Shown piece after piece: positions 12,301 to 27,300 of a DNA stretch of 64,000 nucleotides (its first letter is position 1; each line of letters opens with the position of its first letter). The notes beneath the pieces were generated by a model. That model was not told where the DNA came from and ran no database searches. It saw only the letters and a list, made by a program, of their open reading frames with translations. The DNA comes from Prostheceraeus crozeri. Its lineage: Eukaryota; Platyhelminthes; Polycladida; Euryleptidae. Location of the stretch: the NCBI GenBank assembly GCA_907163375.1, contig CAJQUW010000952.1, positions 72,001 to 136,000 on the forward strand, in the 5' to 3' direction. The position numbers and the translations under genes were made by a program.

Positions 12301-15300
12301 GATATCTGCTGATTTCTATGTGAATAACGTCAAAAAATTCCTACTATAGGTTAAAGGCTGCCAAAACATGTCGTTTTTTATCAATGAACGCTATCTAACT
12401 TCTTCAAGCAATATGTTCTCGTAATTGCTCAGCTATCGAACATTAGGCAGCCAATTTAGCGATAGCCCGTCAATCTGTGTGAAGTTTCAGCTACTGATAA
12501 TGCACAAATTCTCCTGAAAAGTTTATGAAGGTTCTTTTATACGCTTGCTATCTTTTAACATAATGATTGAAGTGGTTTACATTATGAATAGCGCGCAATT
12601 ATCTGAATTCTTCAAATGTGAAGGAATCGTGGTGATCAGAGGAAATCACAGCAATCCGCAAGCGATGAAGGACTACTTTTTTATTTGACTAATGCAATAT
12701 ACTCTCTTTCTGGCCATCTGCTATGTTCCTCCATAGTTCATCGTTATGTGTTTGATTTCACTTCTAGCAAACCGAGGAGCTTAAATTATCACATCCCACG
12801 CATCTTTGGCGCTACTTACTTGCACAGACTTCGCTCACTGAATGAGTGAGATCGCAGATTGTCTGTTATTTATGCTGCTTTTTATGTTAGACCAATAGAG
12901 ATCAAGAGAGCCTCTATCAAGCGGTTTGTTAAAGCGTGTGCTTAAACCGTTTTACATAAAACGTCAAAATATCGAGTGAAGTAAAGACAATAATGTTAAG
13001 AATTTCATCACATAAAACAAAGTGAAAACTAGACAGGTTGATAGGAAACTATCGGGGTCTACAAACTTACGAAGAGAATGTGTAGAATCTGAAAATCAAA
13101 ACTGTTCAGATCAGTTCTATGAATGAGGCAGCAGTGCAGAGTTCACTAGTACTTCTTCAGTCATCAAGTAAGACGATCACATCTATGTGAATTCATTTGT
13201 TTTCGTATAATTATTTAAGGATCATGATTATAGAAGATGCGATAGAAAGATGGATTTAATGATCGGAGTACCTGTTTGTATTGGGTTAAGTTCAACAAAT
13301 TCAGTTTTAATCTGATGATATCTTTCTATTCATGATCATCATCCACAAGGATAAATAAATGCAGAGAAGGTTGTTGCGGAGTCTTTCAACTTGTTCATCC
13401 TTTATAGATGTCATGAGCTATTTTGAGCCGTACTGACGAACGGTTGTAGGGCGAAGCGAAGTGTCTACGGCTGCCAAAGAATTTAGAATTATAATATTTT
13501 GGTGATGCATAAACTCATGCAAGTGAAACAATGTTGTGGGAGTAAGTTGACCAAATGTATTTATAGATGGAAGGGCTATAAAACTTCCTTAGCAATTTCC
13601 ATATAGTACTGTGAAAGAGTTCATGAAAAATCTTGTTTTGATAAGGTTTAAACACATAACTTTTCAAGACAGAGTGCATCATAAAGTCATACTTATAAAG
13701 CAAACTGTAGACTAATTCCCTTTGCTACTGGCAAACTTCATCCCGAATTACCTTTCTCATCGGATGACGAGAAACTTAGGCTTCTAGTTAGAGAACCGCG
13801 TAACTCACTTAAGTTGCTCCAGGTTGGAGTTCAAATATGATCGCGAAGACTGCGAAAACAAGTTAAAACTTCATCTGCATAAATAACATCAACTTAAATC
13901 AACTTATTTTACCCTCCTAATTCATCATTAGGAAAAGGATGTAAATTTCTACATAATTGTGACATAACGAGAATCTTTAATGAGTAGTATTTGAAGATTA
14001 TAATTGCGAATGTCTTGCAAATGTCTGAAAAATAGTTCAAAATAACTATCACACAAAAATGCTTGCAAAAAGTGGCAAAATTGAAAGCATCGACAAAAGT
14101 GCTTTCCAAGTAAATATAACTTTACAATGAGCAAAATCCGCTGCAGCTAAAAGTCAAAACAGCGCCGTTGAGACGGCTTTGCTTTAAAAAGAACCACAAC
14201 AGAAATGCAACTATTGAATTTAAATTGCTGATTACTGTTAGTTTGAACTTTGTCATTGAACCTTTCTGTCAACATGATTGATAATATTTTGATATATTCC
14301 GTGTGTTTTATTCTGTGTATCAGTAACATTTATTTTCGTCAAAATAACAACTTCTAATTGATAATGCATTTTATTTGAAAGAACATCATAAGCTTATGTT
14401 ATATTACGTGATATTGTCTGTGTATCCCCCTCCCCCAATGTGACACTGCGTGATACATCGGTTGAACCACCCCTCCCCCCTTACGTATCACGTAATATGT
14501 GCACGACCTCTTATTTTGATATATTCCGTGAGTTTCATTGATTTTCTTTATGATGCATGTAATTTATAAGAATTTTGTTGTGGATCTTTTTGACTTTTAT
14601 CATTCTTACTCGAATGTCACCAATTTTAACTCAACTATTCTCTTGTTCTAACTTTGGCATGGTTTCTACTTGAACTTTATTACAATTTACTATATTTAGT
14701 TTTAAAAGATCTTCTATTTGTCATCCTTTATAAAAATTTTGTTTTTATCATTTATTTCGCATTTCAAAAATCAATCAAAGTACATTTTTATTTCAAAATT
14801 TATTGTAAGATTATGACCTCATTTCCTCTCAATCAGTAGGTACTGTAAAAGAAAGAATGAGAATAAGAACTTACCTGATGTTGCCGTTTGATTGAATCGC
14901 AGCTTTCCAGTGCTGTTAGCAGCGTACAGTTCCACAGTGCTGGCTGGCATTGTAGCTAAGGTTAACCTCCTGCCAGGCAGAATATGCAGCAATAAAATAG
15001 CTGCAAACTGGAATAAGGATAATAAAGCATCAAACAACATCAACATCTTGTAAAGATTAATAAATATGTAAGTTAAGTATTCATCTGTGATGTTAATAGA
15101 ATATTTAAAAATCTCCGAGATCGGTTGAAAACATTTGCTATTGTTTAAAACAAGCCAGGAGGACAATAGTGTTCATGTGTAGACATAGAAATTGACAACA
15201 ATAAAACCTCTAGAATGGAAATTAAGCTTCATGCAATGCACAGTAACGGCACATAAATCGCACGCATTTTCACTTAGATGCACCTGCCAACGTCTGTATG

Positions 15301-18300
15301 ATTGGGTTAGAATCAGTCACATGTGTAAATCGAAGCTTTTATGCCTGTAGAGGTGCACTTGTTTACGGCGTATCATTGTTTTCAATGTGCATGTCCACGG
15401 ACCTTAATGCATAGAAATAGATTGTTTATTTGAAGTTGACAAGAATGGAAATTGACTCAAGGTCGCGGCACATCCGGGGGAACTAAGTTGGGGCATGAAC
15501 CACCAATGAAAAGCTTCGATTTACTCATGTGACTGATTCTAACCCAATGATACAGACGTTGGCAGGTGCATCTAAGTGAAAATGCGTGCGATTTATGTGC
15601 CGTTATTGTACATTGCATGAAGCCTAATTTCCATTCTAGAGGTTTTATTGTTATCAATTTCTATTCCCTAGTTGGATTTCTATATTGTCATCTGTACCGC
15701 AGCTGATCAAGAAGCAAGGCAATTATCCTTGACGGCATCATCAACCGATGTGGTGGTTAAATGTGGATTCTTTTAGATGTGCAAAAATATCGAGGACAAC
15801 ACATATTACTATATATCTATATAACTAAAAGTACTTCAAGTAACGAAAGAAGGTCTTTTATCAAATTTTATTATATATATATACGAGTATATATATATGT
15901 ATCCAACTGGTGGGATGCTTCGTAAACGATTAACTTTGCAAACAACACATAAGCAAAACTAATTAGGCCTTTTTAAGTAAGCACATAACATCATACGCCA
16001 TTAGTGGAACAAATAAATCCAGAGCGGCTCCCATCTAATGTACCAAATACCGCCACTGTGTAAAAGGTAATTAAAGGGTTAGCAAAATCATTAGTAGTAA
16101 GTTCTATCGGGAGATGAAAGAAGGCCATCTAATTGCTATGTATAATTCCGAACTCAATAAGCAGTAATTTCTTTTTGGTATTTTCTGCCATATTTCTTTG
16201 TCAATACATGTCCTAATTTCTATGTTTGTATAATTTTGAAATACAAATCATTCCCTTTGACAAGCTCTCGAAGAGCAGAAACCGGTCAGAGAATAAGAGA
16301 TTTCTGAGTTTTCCTTTGGAATTTGGTATTTTATTTTACACCCATTTATTGCCTTTATTCGGTTTTATATATAAATGTATGTATGATAACTGAACTTTGC
16401 TTTCCTCACCGATGATTCATTTTCCAAGAGAAAACAAATCATGGCTGCTTTCAAATGGCAGACATGCTTTAAAAATATTCTCTCAAAGTATTTGAAACAA
16501 ACAATATCTAACACGTAATGCTGTAAGTGTGCGTATATCGAGATAACTGTGCGCATAACAAAGTTACACGGAATTTGTTTGCATTATAAATTTCTACAAG
16601 TGTATCTACTTTATGGAATATGAGATTAACAAACAATTTTTCAGGCGGTTGCTTCTGTTCGAAAAATACTAGCTATTTTCCTGAGACAGGAAATATCAAC
16701 TTTTCCTTCCTCAGCTATGTTGTACAGCCCGAGCGCAGCGAGGCATGCCAGATAGCTAAGGGAGGAGACGTTTATTTCCTCTCGAAAGAATGTAGCTTTT
16801 CATTTTGTGACTTTTAGATGTCTATTGTTCACTATGAAATTGTCAAATCTATGAATGAGCTGATCCAGGGACTATATCGATATCTTTGTAGTCTCTGGCT
16901 AATCATAGCTTCCTTATAGACTTCTATGATTTTTTCTACACAGAAGCTTACACACGAAAAGTTAACTGCGAGAAGAAAAGTTAGCTTTGCGTAGGACTGA
17001 AAAATTAATTCTTCCTCTCAGCAGTTTACATAGAAGAGATATCTTTTCACGACCACACAAAATGAAAAGCATTTTCTCACCTCTGATGAAGACGAGATTG
17101 CGGTAGGGAACACAGCTGGAGCGAATACGGTTACTTCCGTCTTATTCAGGCCATCAATGTAGTTTTTACAAATGGTATTGGTATTACACGCTGTCAGGAA
17201 AGCTCTGGAAAAAATGAACAACTTCAAGACATTCCCTGAGAATTTCAAATTTGGCACTCACGCAGCTTTCGATTGAAGAATGGTTTTCACGGATCTGTAT
17301 AACAGGTTCAAAGGTTGATTTATAACAATCATCACACCATTTCCAAGTGGTTGAGTTGGACCCAGTACCTGGGCTGTGACGCCGCCAACGGAGACGAAGA
17401 CTAAAATACAAAATTACATAGTGAAAGGAATGGAATTTGATGATTACAAGGTGTCAACAAAATTCAGTACCGTACCATCCCCATAGAAATATAACATAAG
17501 AAAAGCATTTATTTTTTTAGGAATGAAAATCATAAATTTAGAAAAATCAATTTCCAGTTGAATATAAAAAGTTCACGAATGAAAAATATGAAAAATGTAA
17601 TGAAGTGAATAAGTAATAAAATTCGAATTTTTGTGTGATAGACATTAAGCGTTATTCACATAGAGATGTCACAAACGGAATGAAGGCATTCTTTTTTCTT
17701 TGAGTGCGGCAAAGTGGAACAAGGAACGTTCCTGTATTTGTGAGGATTTGGGTATCAGATCTCCTAGACAGTCACCATCTTCATGTGCTGCCTTCAAAAA
17801 AGAGACGCCTGCTAAGTTCATGTCGTCGAATGGTAATTTCGTCGCTTGAGCAGTAGCAAATATTCACACTGTCATGAAAAATAATGCGATGAGCACGCTT
17901 ATCGATCCTTGATAATTGTTGGGACAAAAGGTGATTTAAACCAATAAAACATAGAAAAAAATATTCCAAAATGGACCTGATGTATGCAATGTACAGCAAA
18001 ATGCATCTCAGCTTTGGAAACATAAAATTTTTATCTCCGCAGACAATAAAGACATGGATTTGCTTTCTATGTATTGCATTCGATATGAGCGTTCCAAGTA
18101 AGGTCCTTCATAATAGTTACACCAAGAATGACAGATTGATCTACCACATTTAATTCAAACCATAGAGTAGGGATATATAGGTAGAGTGTCGACTCAAAAA
18201 AGTATGTATACAGTGAAAATTTTTATATGAAAAGATTGTTTTTTGCAGAGATTACGTTCCCGTGGTCCAAAAACTAATTTTGGCAGTTTTTTAAAAAAGT

Positions 18301-21300
18301 CAAAATTTTGCCAATTTACTACCGAGATGACTCCGCGTTATAAGTAGTATAAAACCAGTTGAATATCAAAAGAAATGAATATTTGCTAATAAGCATCCTA
18401 ACTAAGCGGAAATTAAGCTGATTATCAATGGAATTTCATGATCCGTGTCATAATGGAAGTTTTCATGAAAAAGTCGCGATATTATTCGTGTTTTCTTGGC
18501 TGAAATTGCAAGTTTTTTATTCAATCTTCACCGGCATGACTTTATGATTCACTAGATTCATGTTTCATTTCTTGAATCTAAGAAGTGCTGTGGATCCATT
18601 TACATCTTTCAAAAACTGAAATCATTGTCTTTGATTATGTGATTTGGTCTGCAATGGCAGGTTGCCTGTGATATGATCACGCTTAAGAAAACACTCTTGA
18701 GGTTGAGCATGAAAGTATAATTGCAACCTGTCGAATTGCTACTTTAACAAACATTGCCCTCCAAGGCTTTCATGGCACGGACGATCTGTAAAATGCTATC
18801 ATTCGTTCCGCATTACAATCATGATCAGTCACCTGCGTGGTAATTTCTGCAAAACCCTTGAGTTAATTTAATAAAATCGAAAGTGTACACACATAGGGGA
18901 TTTAATAAATGCGGAGTTACCACTCTACCTATTATGCCTACTCTATGATTTAAACGAAGTAAAATTTAAAACAAAAAATTTACCGTTGATTTATACAAGT
19001 TAAAATAAAAGCACTTTATACCGACCGATAGAAGGTCTTCAGAGAATCATCATGGGCCCTTACTTTTCTGAAATGCTGTGTTAAGATATATTGTAGAGTT
19101 GAAAGTTGTCGTGGCTAGACCCTTCTTCTTCAGCAATGTTTCAATGTCCACATTTTCACGATATTTCATCCACGAAGAAAATATCACCTGTTTAGCTGCT
19201 ACATGACTCATTAGAAACTGAAATGCAAAAGTATGAAAGTGAATGCATAAGTCCTTTACTATAATGTGTGCGATATTCTGCACGGTTAGAGCATCATGAC
19301 AAAGTGAGCATGATGACGATGATAAACAGTTATGAGAGCAGTGGCTTAGTGCTGCCTCTATGTAATGGATAGAAGATGGCTATGCGATTCACTGGGATAT
19401 AGAGAGGGAAATTATTTGATGAATTCCGAGGGCTTTGGTCCGAGGAATATTTCAAATAATTTCACGAACAATGTCAGAGAATCGTATAGCCATCCTTTAT
19501 CCGTTATAAAGTATGCCAGATTATTAGGACCACAGATATCCGCGATAAAATCCCTCTCTACCTAGATTTTCCATGGGAACAGATTCTATTAGATATAGAA
19601 GGGATTCTGAAATACGATTCTACAACTATGTAATAATCTGGTATACTTTATACGTGCGGAGGTTCGGGAGACCTGGGGCGACCACACAGAAACACTGCTA
19701 GACTAACAAATCTCTAACAGCATCACTAACCCATTGTGGTGCGCACTGAAGGAATGTTTACAGCAAGTCAGTCTTGGTTAAAAATGTTATGTTGGTCTTT
19801 TTTATCAAAAATGTTCATGTTTGGTATCTCCAGAATCCTTGCGATGTAAGGAGTGGGAATATTTAAGATTTATTCTAATCTGTTCAATACTTCTTTTTCA
19901 AACCTCTTCATCATTTTTGCTCATTTCCGCTTAAGTGCAGAAATAATCAAGAGAGCAATCGGCAGTCACTGTGAGAGAACAAAGATTTTTTGTTGTTGTT
20001 TTTTATTGTCTTGTTTTGAACCTTCGTTGACATCACATGTTGTTTGTGTACTTAAGCTGAAATGAGAAAGACATAAAGAAGAAGTTTAAAAGACAACTAT
20101 TTGAACTCATTTGAATAAAACTTGATTATTCGCACTCCTTACATCGCTAGGATTCTGAAGATACCAAACATGAATAATTTTGAAGAAAAAGTGAGAAAGG
20201 GAAATTATAAGTTTCGCCATAAGCAATTCGAAGTCACATTTTGACTGATAAATGATGTCATAGTTCGTGAGACGATCGTGAGATGATGGTGACGTCATGT
20301 ATGGGAGACTGATGTAATGTTACAATGTAGAGAACCCTACACACACACAGACGAGACAACAGCGGCAAAGCTCAAAGCACCTGCAGGCCCCACGGGTCTT
20401 AAGACCTAAAATAACACATACAGGTGTGGCATCTAAGCGTCTCAAGAAATTACAAAAAAGTGCAAAATGCGTGCTTGCACTTAGTATTTTAAGTCAATCG
20501 CCGTCAGCATATTACGCCATACCTCAAGAGGCTGAAGTGGCTTTCAATTCTTCACCGCATTGAACTATAAGTTGGTAGTTTGTCGTACAAAAGATATCAT
20601 TTGCGATCACCTCTGTATATTTCTAAGCCATTGCAAGTTCGTTTTCCTTCACGCCATGATCTCGAGGTGGTCGAGCATTCAGTTTCAATGGCCCTACAGT
20701 ATCGAAATGCATCCCTCAATGTATTCGAAATGCAAACTGTTTGCTGCCTTTCAAGTGTTGGAGGAAGATTCTGATGAACAAAGTTTTATCAAATCTCAAC
20801 AGATGTAACCACCACGAGACATGTTTCGGCCTGTTGGGCCTCATCAGTCGTGGGTAGGTTTGAACCAGCGACGTTGGAGCTAGAGGACGTGCAAGCATAC
20901 CCTCTAACCACAAGGCCACCGGACCATCTGTTGAGAGCGTGAATTAGCCAGGAAGGCACTGCTTTAACGCAGGCACGTGGAGGGTGGACTGCATTCTGCA
21001 ATCACTTAATACCGCATCCGAGATTGAGGCGCTACTCATTACATGATAAGAGTAATGCCTTGTGGTTAGAGGGTATGCTTGCACGTCAGTAGTAACAAAA
21101 GGTCCAGAATAAACACAGCGCGCCCCCCCCCCTCTGGAACGACAGAGGTTGTGGTCTGTCGTGGTGTGCCGGCCAGGTTGGTTCACAACATGTTCGCTGA
21201 CTCCCCCCCCCCTGCAACGACAGAGTGTGAGACTCGAGTGAGTTGGTCCGACCGCCTGGTTGACTTGGGCGACCGTCCAGGTTGACGTGGGCGACCGTCT

Positions 21301-24300
21301 AGGTTGACGTGGGCGACCGTCTAGGTTGACATGGGCGACCGTCTAGGTTGTCGTGGATGGTGAAATGGCTGCCAGATTCGGATTCAGCGTAAAATTCTGC
21401 ATCTGTGGTGTGATTTCCAGCTCAATCGGCGAGAAAAACTGTTTCTTCAAAATTTTGGCAGAGTTAAAATGTGGGACGTTTTGATGTGTAGGGCCCAAAC
21501 GTATCCTCGGATGAGAAAACGGAGGCCAGATTCGGATTCAGCGTGAAATTCTGCATCTGTATGGTGAATTTGAAAGCAATCGGAGAGAAAAAATTTTTCG
21601 CTGACGTCCCCCCCCCTCTGGACAGCTTGCTTCGATTTTGGCTTCCAGTGGACGGATTTTGTTGTGCGATAGCTCGTTTGAAAGCTAAGAGTGAGACGAA
21701 TTCAGTGAAAGAATCGGCTTGTTCCTATCTGTCTTCGTTTAGATGTGAGACGCCATTTAAGATTTTGGGACATTGGCGAAAAACGACAGAGTTAGAATTT
21801 GGGATGTTTTGGGCTGTAGCTTCAAAACGAACCATCGGATGGGAAAACGGATTTCAGATTTGGAATCAGCGTCAGATTCTTTATCTGTATGGTGAGTTTC
21901 AAGTCAATCGGAGAGAAAAAATTTTCACTGACGTCCCCCTCCCTTTGTTCTAACTTTGGTTCTAGTGGACGGATTTTGTTCGTTCGACTTGCATTGGAAA
22001 GAGGATGAAACACTGCTCGACCGCATTTTTCGTTGCGAGTCAATCGGAGCAGCCGTTCAAAAGTTAGAGCGGTTACAAGATTTTAGGTCGGAGCTCGCTT
22101 ACCTGAAAAATCCTAAGTGTCAGAGTGAGTTTGTATGGGTAAAATTTTGAAAATTTTCCAAAGTGTAGAATTTCGACCTGGGACCGTCACCAAAACATTT
22201 TTCATCAAATTTTGAAATTTCACTGACGTCCCCCCCCTTTGTTCTAACTTTGGTTCTAGTGGACGGATTTTGTTCGTTCGACTTGCATTGGAAAGAGGAT
22301 GAAACACTGCTCGACCGCATTTTTCGTTGCGAGTCAATCGGAGCAGCCGTTCAAAAGTTAGAGCGGTTACAAGATTTTAGGTCGGAGCTTACCGGAAAAA
22401 TTTTAAGTGTCAGAGTGAGTTTGTATGGGTAAAATTTTGAAAATTTTCCAAAGTGTAGAATTTCGACCTGGGACCGTCACCAAAACATTTTTCATCAAAA
22501 TTTGAAATTTCACTGACGTCCCCCCCCCTTTGTTCTAACTTTGGTTCTAGTGGACGGATTTTGTTCGTTCGACTTGCATTGGAAAGAGGATGAAACACTG
22601 CTCGACCGCATTTTTCGTTGCGAGTCAATCGGAGCAGCCGTTCAAAAGTTAGAGCGGTTACAAGATTTTAGGTCGGAGCTCGCTTACCTGAAAAAATCCT
22701 AAGTGTCAGAGTGAGTTTGTATGGGTAAAATTTTGAAAATTTTCCAAAGTGTAGAATTTCGACCTGGGACCATCACCAAAACATTTTTCATCAAATTTTG
22801 AAATTTCACTGACGTCCCCCCCCTCCCCCCCCTCTGGACAGCTTGCTTCGATTTTGGCTTCCAGTGGACGGATTTTGTCGTGCGATAGCTCGTTTGAAAG
22901 CTAAGAGTGAGACAAATTCAGTGAAAGAATCGGCTTGTTCCTATCTGTCTTCGTTTAGATGTGAGATGCCATTTAAGATTTTGGGACATTGGCGAAAAAC
23001 GACAGAGTTAGAATTTGGGACGTTTTGGGCTCTAGCTTCAAAACGAAGCATCGGATGGGAAAACGGATTTCAGATTTGGAATCAGCGTCAGATTCTTTAT
23101 CTGTATGGTGAGTTTCATGTCAATCGGAGAGTTTCAAGTCATCAGCGAGAAAAATTTTCAACATTTTTCGGAAAAACGACAGAGTTAGAATTTTTGCGAT
23201 GGCTGCCTACTGTAGAGCCAAAACGAAGCATCGGATGGGAAAACGGAGGCCAGATTCGGATTCAGCGTCAAATTCTACATGGAAATGGTGTATTTCCAGC
23301 TCAATCGGAGCACTAGAACCGGAGATAGACGGGATTTTTAGTGTTTGGATGATGGGTATTACGTCATCAGCTGATCGCCACACACTATATAAGCTGGGAA
23401 CCGACGGAGACTTGTCATTTAGAGGAGAACGATTGTCAGAGGTAGGTCGTCTCTCTGAGCTCCGATGATAGCTTCGGACATTCCAAATTCCAAGTTTCTG
23501 TAAGAAACCGACTTAGAAAATTTCATTGCTGATATCAGCTAAGCCGTCAGACTTAGAGGTTCGCCAGGAGATGGCCTTCGTCTCCAGGCCATAAAAGACT
23601 CCAAAACTTTAAAGGCTCGTAACTTTGCTTCTACAAGTCCGTTTGACTTGATTCAAAAAAGGTTCGGTCGCTATTGACCTGCCCTAAGTGATGGACTACT
23701 TATAAAATTTCATAAGTAGTGCTAAAAAGTTGAAAATTTTAAATTCACTAGTTTTGGAGGTTTTCTGGGGTTTTCGACCCTGCTGAAGTCAATGAAAGCA
23801 TTTTTAATGATGTCTGAGCAAGTCTTCTCATGGTATAAGCGGCTTTTCACTGAAAGCGAGCAAGACACGGAGAGTTTTGCTGTAATATTCCACTGACAGG
23901 GTGTTCCTTCGGGACGGCGGACGATGCCGTAGTGATAAGTGTGGCAAGGGAATGTGTCATATTTAAGACCGTAACCGCTGGGACAACTCATGTCTCATGT
24001 TGGGCATTTGACACAGCTCTCAACGTAGCACTTTGAACGCCAATCGGTTGAGTCTTAGCTATCTTGTCATGGGTGGCCTCTAAACATCTCCATTGCAAAA
24101 CGCTGGTGAATCAAGCTCTCTACGGCTTGCTATCAAGCAGATCAAAGCAATAACTTGGGATGTTTCCTCAAGGTTTTCAAGTATGCTGAGTTCAAATCTG
24201 CTATCAGATTTCAAATTTAACTAAGACTAAGGCAGCTTTGAGGGGTTAGATCCCAGCTACTGTTCACTACCTTTGACTCGGCGTTGCTGTTACCACTTCG

Positions 24301-27300
24301 GGGCAGTGACAATGATGTCTTCAGCTGTAAAGAGCGGGTATCGGGGAAGATCTCTCACTTCCCTAGTGATCAGTACAAGGCCTTCGGGCTGTCGACGGGA
24401 TCGAGTGCCACTCACTACACTCAAATCTATCATTCCTCACTAAGTGTAAATTACTGACTATACATTTGTCCTGCCATCAGGTTATTTTTGACTTGCTATC
24501 TAGTTGAATAGTCTCTTGCTATCAAGAGATTCACTTCTACTCATAAAGCACATCATCGCTGTAATACCTCCTTTGCTCGAGCGTTCCTTCGGGACGGCGG
24601 GTACTGCCGTAGAGGGATTGTGTTGCACGGGTTGTTCGTCGTTTGTTAGACCGAAACCTCTGAGCCGTTGCTCATGTTGGGCGTTCGACTTCATACTCAA
24701 CGTGACGCTTTCTTTCGCCAGGTCAGAGTACTTCAGCCATTCGACAAAGGTTAGTCTTTATGATATGGAGTAGAGTGAAATGTAATTCATTAGATGTCCC
24801 TTCAATGATTGCTCCCATGATAAACGTTGATGAGACAAATGAAATGATTCTCATCTTCCCTTTTCAATGATTGAAATCTACTAACACACTACCGTATAAT
24901 CGGCCACTATGGGGCAAGACATGATAGAGCCTTCAATGCGCTTTGCCCTGGGCAGTCTTTAGACTGGCGAATACTATCATTAAGTTGAATCTGCTATCAG
25001 TCAACTTGAACGTTGCGTCGCATTAGAGGGGTATATAAACCACTGCCTCTCATTTCATTTCATTTCAATCATGCAGACGCCGAACAGTCAAGTCAGCTCT
25101 CCTCGCGGACCGCAGTTAAGGCCGCGAAAATTATTTGAGGAGTTTGTCAGGCTAGAGGAGCAAGACAGAGTTTTTAATAATCTTGCTCGGATTGGCAATC
25201 CGATGACAGCAACTGCTGTCAATCCAACGGAATGGCGCTACATTCCACTTTTTAGCCATGTACCAGTTAGTGTGGAAGTCGACAGTGTTACCAAAGAGAG
25301 AGTCAAAGACTCTCTCAGTAGAATTGGTAGGGTGTAAGATGACATTACTCCCGAGAACGAACCATCGGCTCTCTTAAGGACCACCATGGGGCAAGACATG
25401 ATAGAACCTCCTCGCGGTTTGCCCTGGGCAGTCTTCGGACTGGCGAATACTATCATTAAGTTGAATCTGCTATCAGTCAACTTGAACGTTGCAAATGAAG
25501 TTCGGTGTAATACTTCCTTTCGGCGGGCGTTCCTGTAAAGGGCGGCGGTGAAACCCGTAGCTATGTATACCGCAAGGGACATTTGGCAATGGTCAATCTT
25601 GTTAAACCTCTCTGCGTCATGTTTGCAAGTGATTGCCTCTGTCTCAACGTAGTATGCATTCGCGCCAGGGCGACATTTAGCCAACTGTCGAAGGTTGCCT
25701 AAAACTTTCCATTGCATACGTTATGAGAACAATGAGTTCTACCTGTCTCTATCAATGAGACGAATTGATGAATGGAATGAAATGGGAGGACACTCACGCG
25801 CCACACGCAACATAACACACTTCTCTCTTCCGTAGTCTAACAAGCACTTTACACATGGATCGCAGTCGATTGCTATCCCTGTATCAGAAGTGTAAGCTAT
25901 CTTAATTTTATTTGACACTATTTCATCTATCATCATCGTCCATATGAAATGTTTTAAGATTTACAAGTTAGAAATAAAGTTTCAATAGTGTATGCGTTAG
26001 AAATAAAGGTGTAACTGTTTGTAAAAATAAGATCGCAAGATTTACTAGTTTACAAGTTAGACTAAGTGTAAATTAAAAATAAAATTATAACTGTTTTTCA
26101 AGAGTTTACAAGTTAGAAATTTAAGTTTTAGAGCTGTTTGTATATCAAAATAAAGTTTCAAGAGTTTACAAGTTAGAAATAAAGTTTCATAGTGTATATG
26201 TTTAGAAATAAAGGTGCAACTGTTTGTAAAAAATAAGATCGCAAGATTTACTAGTTTACAAGTTAGACTAAGTGTAAATTTAAAAAATAAATTATAACTG
26301 TTCACGTGTTTTTAAAGCGTTGATGCAACGATGAACAATTAATAAGCTGAAAAGTTTTAGATTCACTTTAACATTATCATATGTTTACAGATAGAAATGT
26401 ATTACAGCAAAGCTACTTCATGAGTTAGTTTGCCAGAGTGTATCATCTCAAACTTTTTACTCCGACTGTGGAACATTGATTTCCATGATGAGAGATTTAA
26501 ATAGTTAGATTCGATGGCGAACAAGATTTACTAGTTTACAAGTTGGACAAAAGTGTTCTACTATTTGTAAATGAAAGATATCATTTCAACAGTTTACCAG
26601 TTAGAAATAAAGTTTCAACAGTCTACAAGGTTAAAAATAAAATCATAAATGTTTAAAGAGTTTACAAGTTAGAAATTAATTTTTAATGGTGTATACGTTA
26701 GAAATAAAGTTTTAGCTGTTTGTAATATCAAAATGAAGTTTCAAGAGTTTACAAGTTAGAAAATAAAATGAAGGTTCACAGTTTACAAAGTAAGAATAAA
26801 GGTCTATCTGTATGTTAGAAATAAAACAAAGTTTCAACCGTTTACAAGTTAAAAATAAAGTTTTATCTGTTTGTATGTTAGAAAGCGAATAAAGTTTCAA
26901 CCGTTAACAAGTTAAAAATAAAGTTTCAATAGTTTGCGAGTTAAGAATGAAGTTTCAGTAGTGTGTGTATATTAAGAATAAAGTTTTATCTGTTTGTATG
27001 TTATAAATAAAATGAAGCTTCACCAGTTTACAAGTTAAGAATAAAGTTCTATCTGCTTGTATGTTAGAAATAAAACAAAGTTTCAACCGTTAACAAGTTA
27101 AAAATAAAGTTTCAATAGTTTACAAGTTAAGAATAAAGCTTCAATGGTGTATACGTTAGAAATAAAGTTTTAGCTGTTTGTATATCAAAATAAAGTTTCA
27201 AGAGTTTACAAGTTAGAAATAAAGTTTCAATAGTGTATATGTTAGAAATAGAGTTTTATCTGTTTGTTAAAATAAGATCGCAAGATTTACTAGTTTACAA

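Noticed and set aside
21543-23468. Repeated frames of 60-157 codons such as VDGFC..., KSETNSVKES...
   Set aside because: They lie in tandem and mirrored non-coding units of the element arms, occur in several phases and on both strands, and change with unit length.
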